Of a stretch of DNA of 5,795 nucleotides, positions 5,699-5,795 are shown piece after piece. Source of the stretch: Candidatus Omnitrophota bacterium (GTDB lineage: Bacteria > Omnitrophota > Gorgyraeia > Gygaellales > Profunditerraquicolaceae); assembly GCA_028713875.1 (NCBI GenBank), contig JAQTNM010000101.1:1-5795 (forward strand), given 5' to 3'. The position numbers and the translations under genes were made by a program. Within the stretch, counting starts at the first letter, position 1; every line of letters begins with the position of its first letter. A model generated the notes under the pieces. It was given only the letters and a program-made list of their open reading frames with translations, made no database searches and was not told the origin of the DNA.

Positions 5699-5795
5699 AA
5701 TTAAGTTCTTCTTTCGCAACCAGTTCTTGGGCCAGGCGGTTAAGGAGAGGCTCTTCTTTGTGGAGTAATTCCTGGGCTTCTTTTAAGCAGGTTTG
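5646..5795 (-). CDS. ftsH: ATP-dependent zinc metalloprotease FtsH, C-terminal end (5' part outside window)
   Basis: Only the last 49 codons and a TAG stop are visible. The peptide has the typical end of the FtsH M41 peptidase domain: an amphipathic helix (LKEAQELLHKEEPLLNRLAQELVAKE) followed by ELNYDEIEAIFKEFG. This fits the family pattern of A..LL......L..LA..L...E.L...EI..I. The AAA ATPase domain and the HEXXH zinc site lie outside the window, so activity cannot be judged. FtsH is a membrane-bound hexameric protease for quality control of membrane and some soluble proteins. The lipoprotein gene starts inside this gene, 53 bases before its stop. The identification rests on a short tail without catalytic residues, so it is good but not certain. 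Confidence 0.78.
   Translation of the reverse strand, partial: QTCLKEAQELLHKEEPLLNRLAQELVAKEELNYDEIEAIFKEFGKSRAK

Noticed and set aside
1..5795. Possibility of a defence system, mobile element, CRISPR array or RNA gene
   Set aside because: Nearly every base is covered by housekeeping or energy genes with tight overlaps; no direct or inverted repeats, integrase or transposase motifs or tRNA-like folds were seen.

Overview
The window is a gene-dense piece of a bacterial chromosome. On the plus strand it carries almost all of an Rnf complex operon (ferredoxin:NAD+ oxidoreductase, ion-translocating) followed by purN. On the minus strand, convergent with these, lie a lipoprotein gene of unknown function and the 3' end of ftsH. 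The organism cannot be named from this. The Rnf type, with a long multi-cluster RnfB and rnfC first among the genes seen, points to an anaerobic or fermentative bacterium rather than an enteric-type gammaproteobacterium. The lipobox and balanced base composition suggest a Gram-negative, possibly an uncultured candidate phylum such as Omnitrophota; that last step is a guess from general style, not from a marker gene.

Layout. Positions 1-730 hold the C-terminal part of rnfC, whose 5' end is outside the window. Then come rnfG (727-1251), rnfD (1241-2197), rnfE (2215-2808), rnfA (2805-3413), rnfB (3416-4201) and purN (4198-4806). Most junctions are ATGA start/stop overlaps or gaps of a few bases; the largest gap is 17 bases (2198-2214). 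On the other strand the lipoprotein gene (5698-4796) overlaps the purN 3' end by 11 bases and the ftsH 3' end (5795-5646) by 53 bases. There is no gene-free stretch long enough for a separate regulatory region. No promoter, convincing terminator, RNA gene, repeat array, CRISPR or mobile element was found.

How the genes work together. RnfB takes electrons from reduced ferredoxin and passes them through the membrane-embedded [2Fe-2S] site formed by RnfA and RnfE and the flavins of RnfD and RnfG to RnfC, which reduces NAD+. The redox drop drives Na+ or H+ export. All ligand and flavin-attachment residues that can be checked in the visible parts are present, so the complex looks functional. PurN (purine synthesis, formyl-THF dependent) is translationally coupled to rnfB but has no obvious mechanistic link. 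FtsH is the membrane AAA protease; the lipoprotein behind it was not recognised.

I see no clearly new system. The points most worth a second look are the rnf gene order (C-G-D-E-A-B rather than C-D-G-E-A-B), the unrecognised lipoprotein, and the unusually long or terminator-free gene overlaps on the right side.
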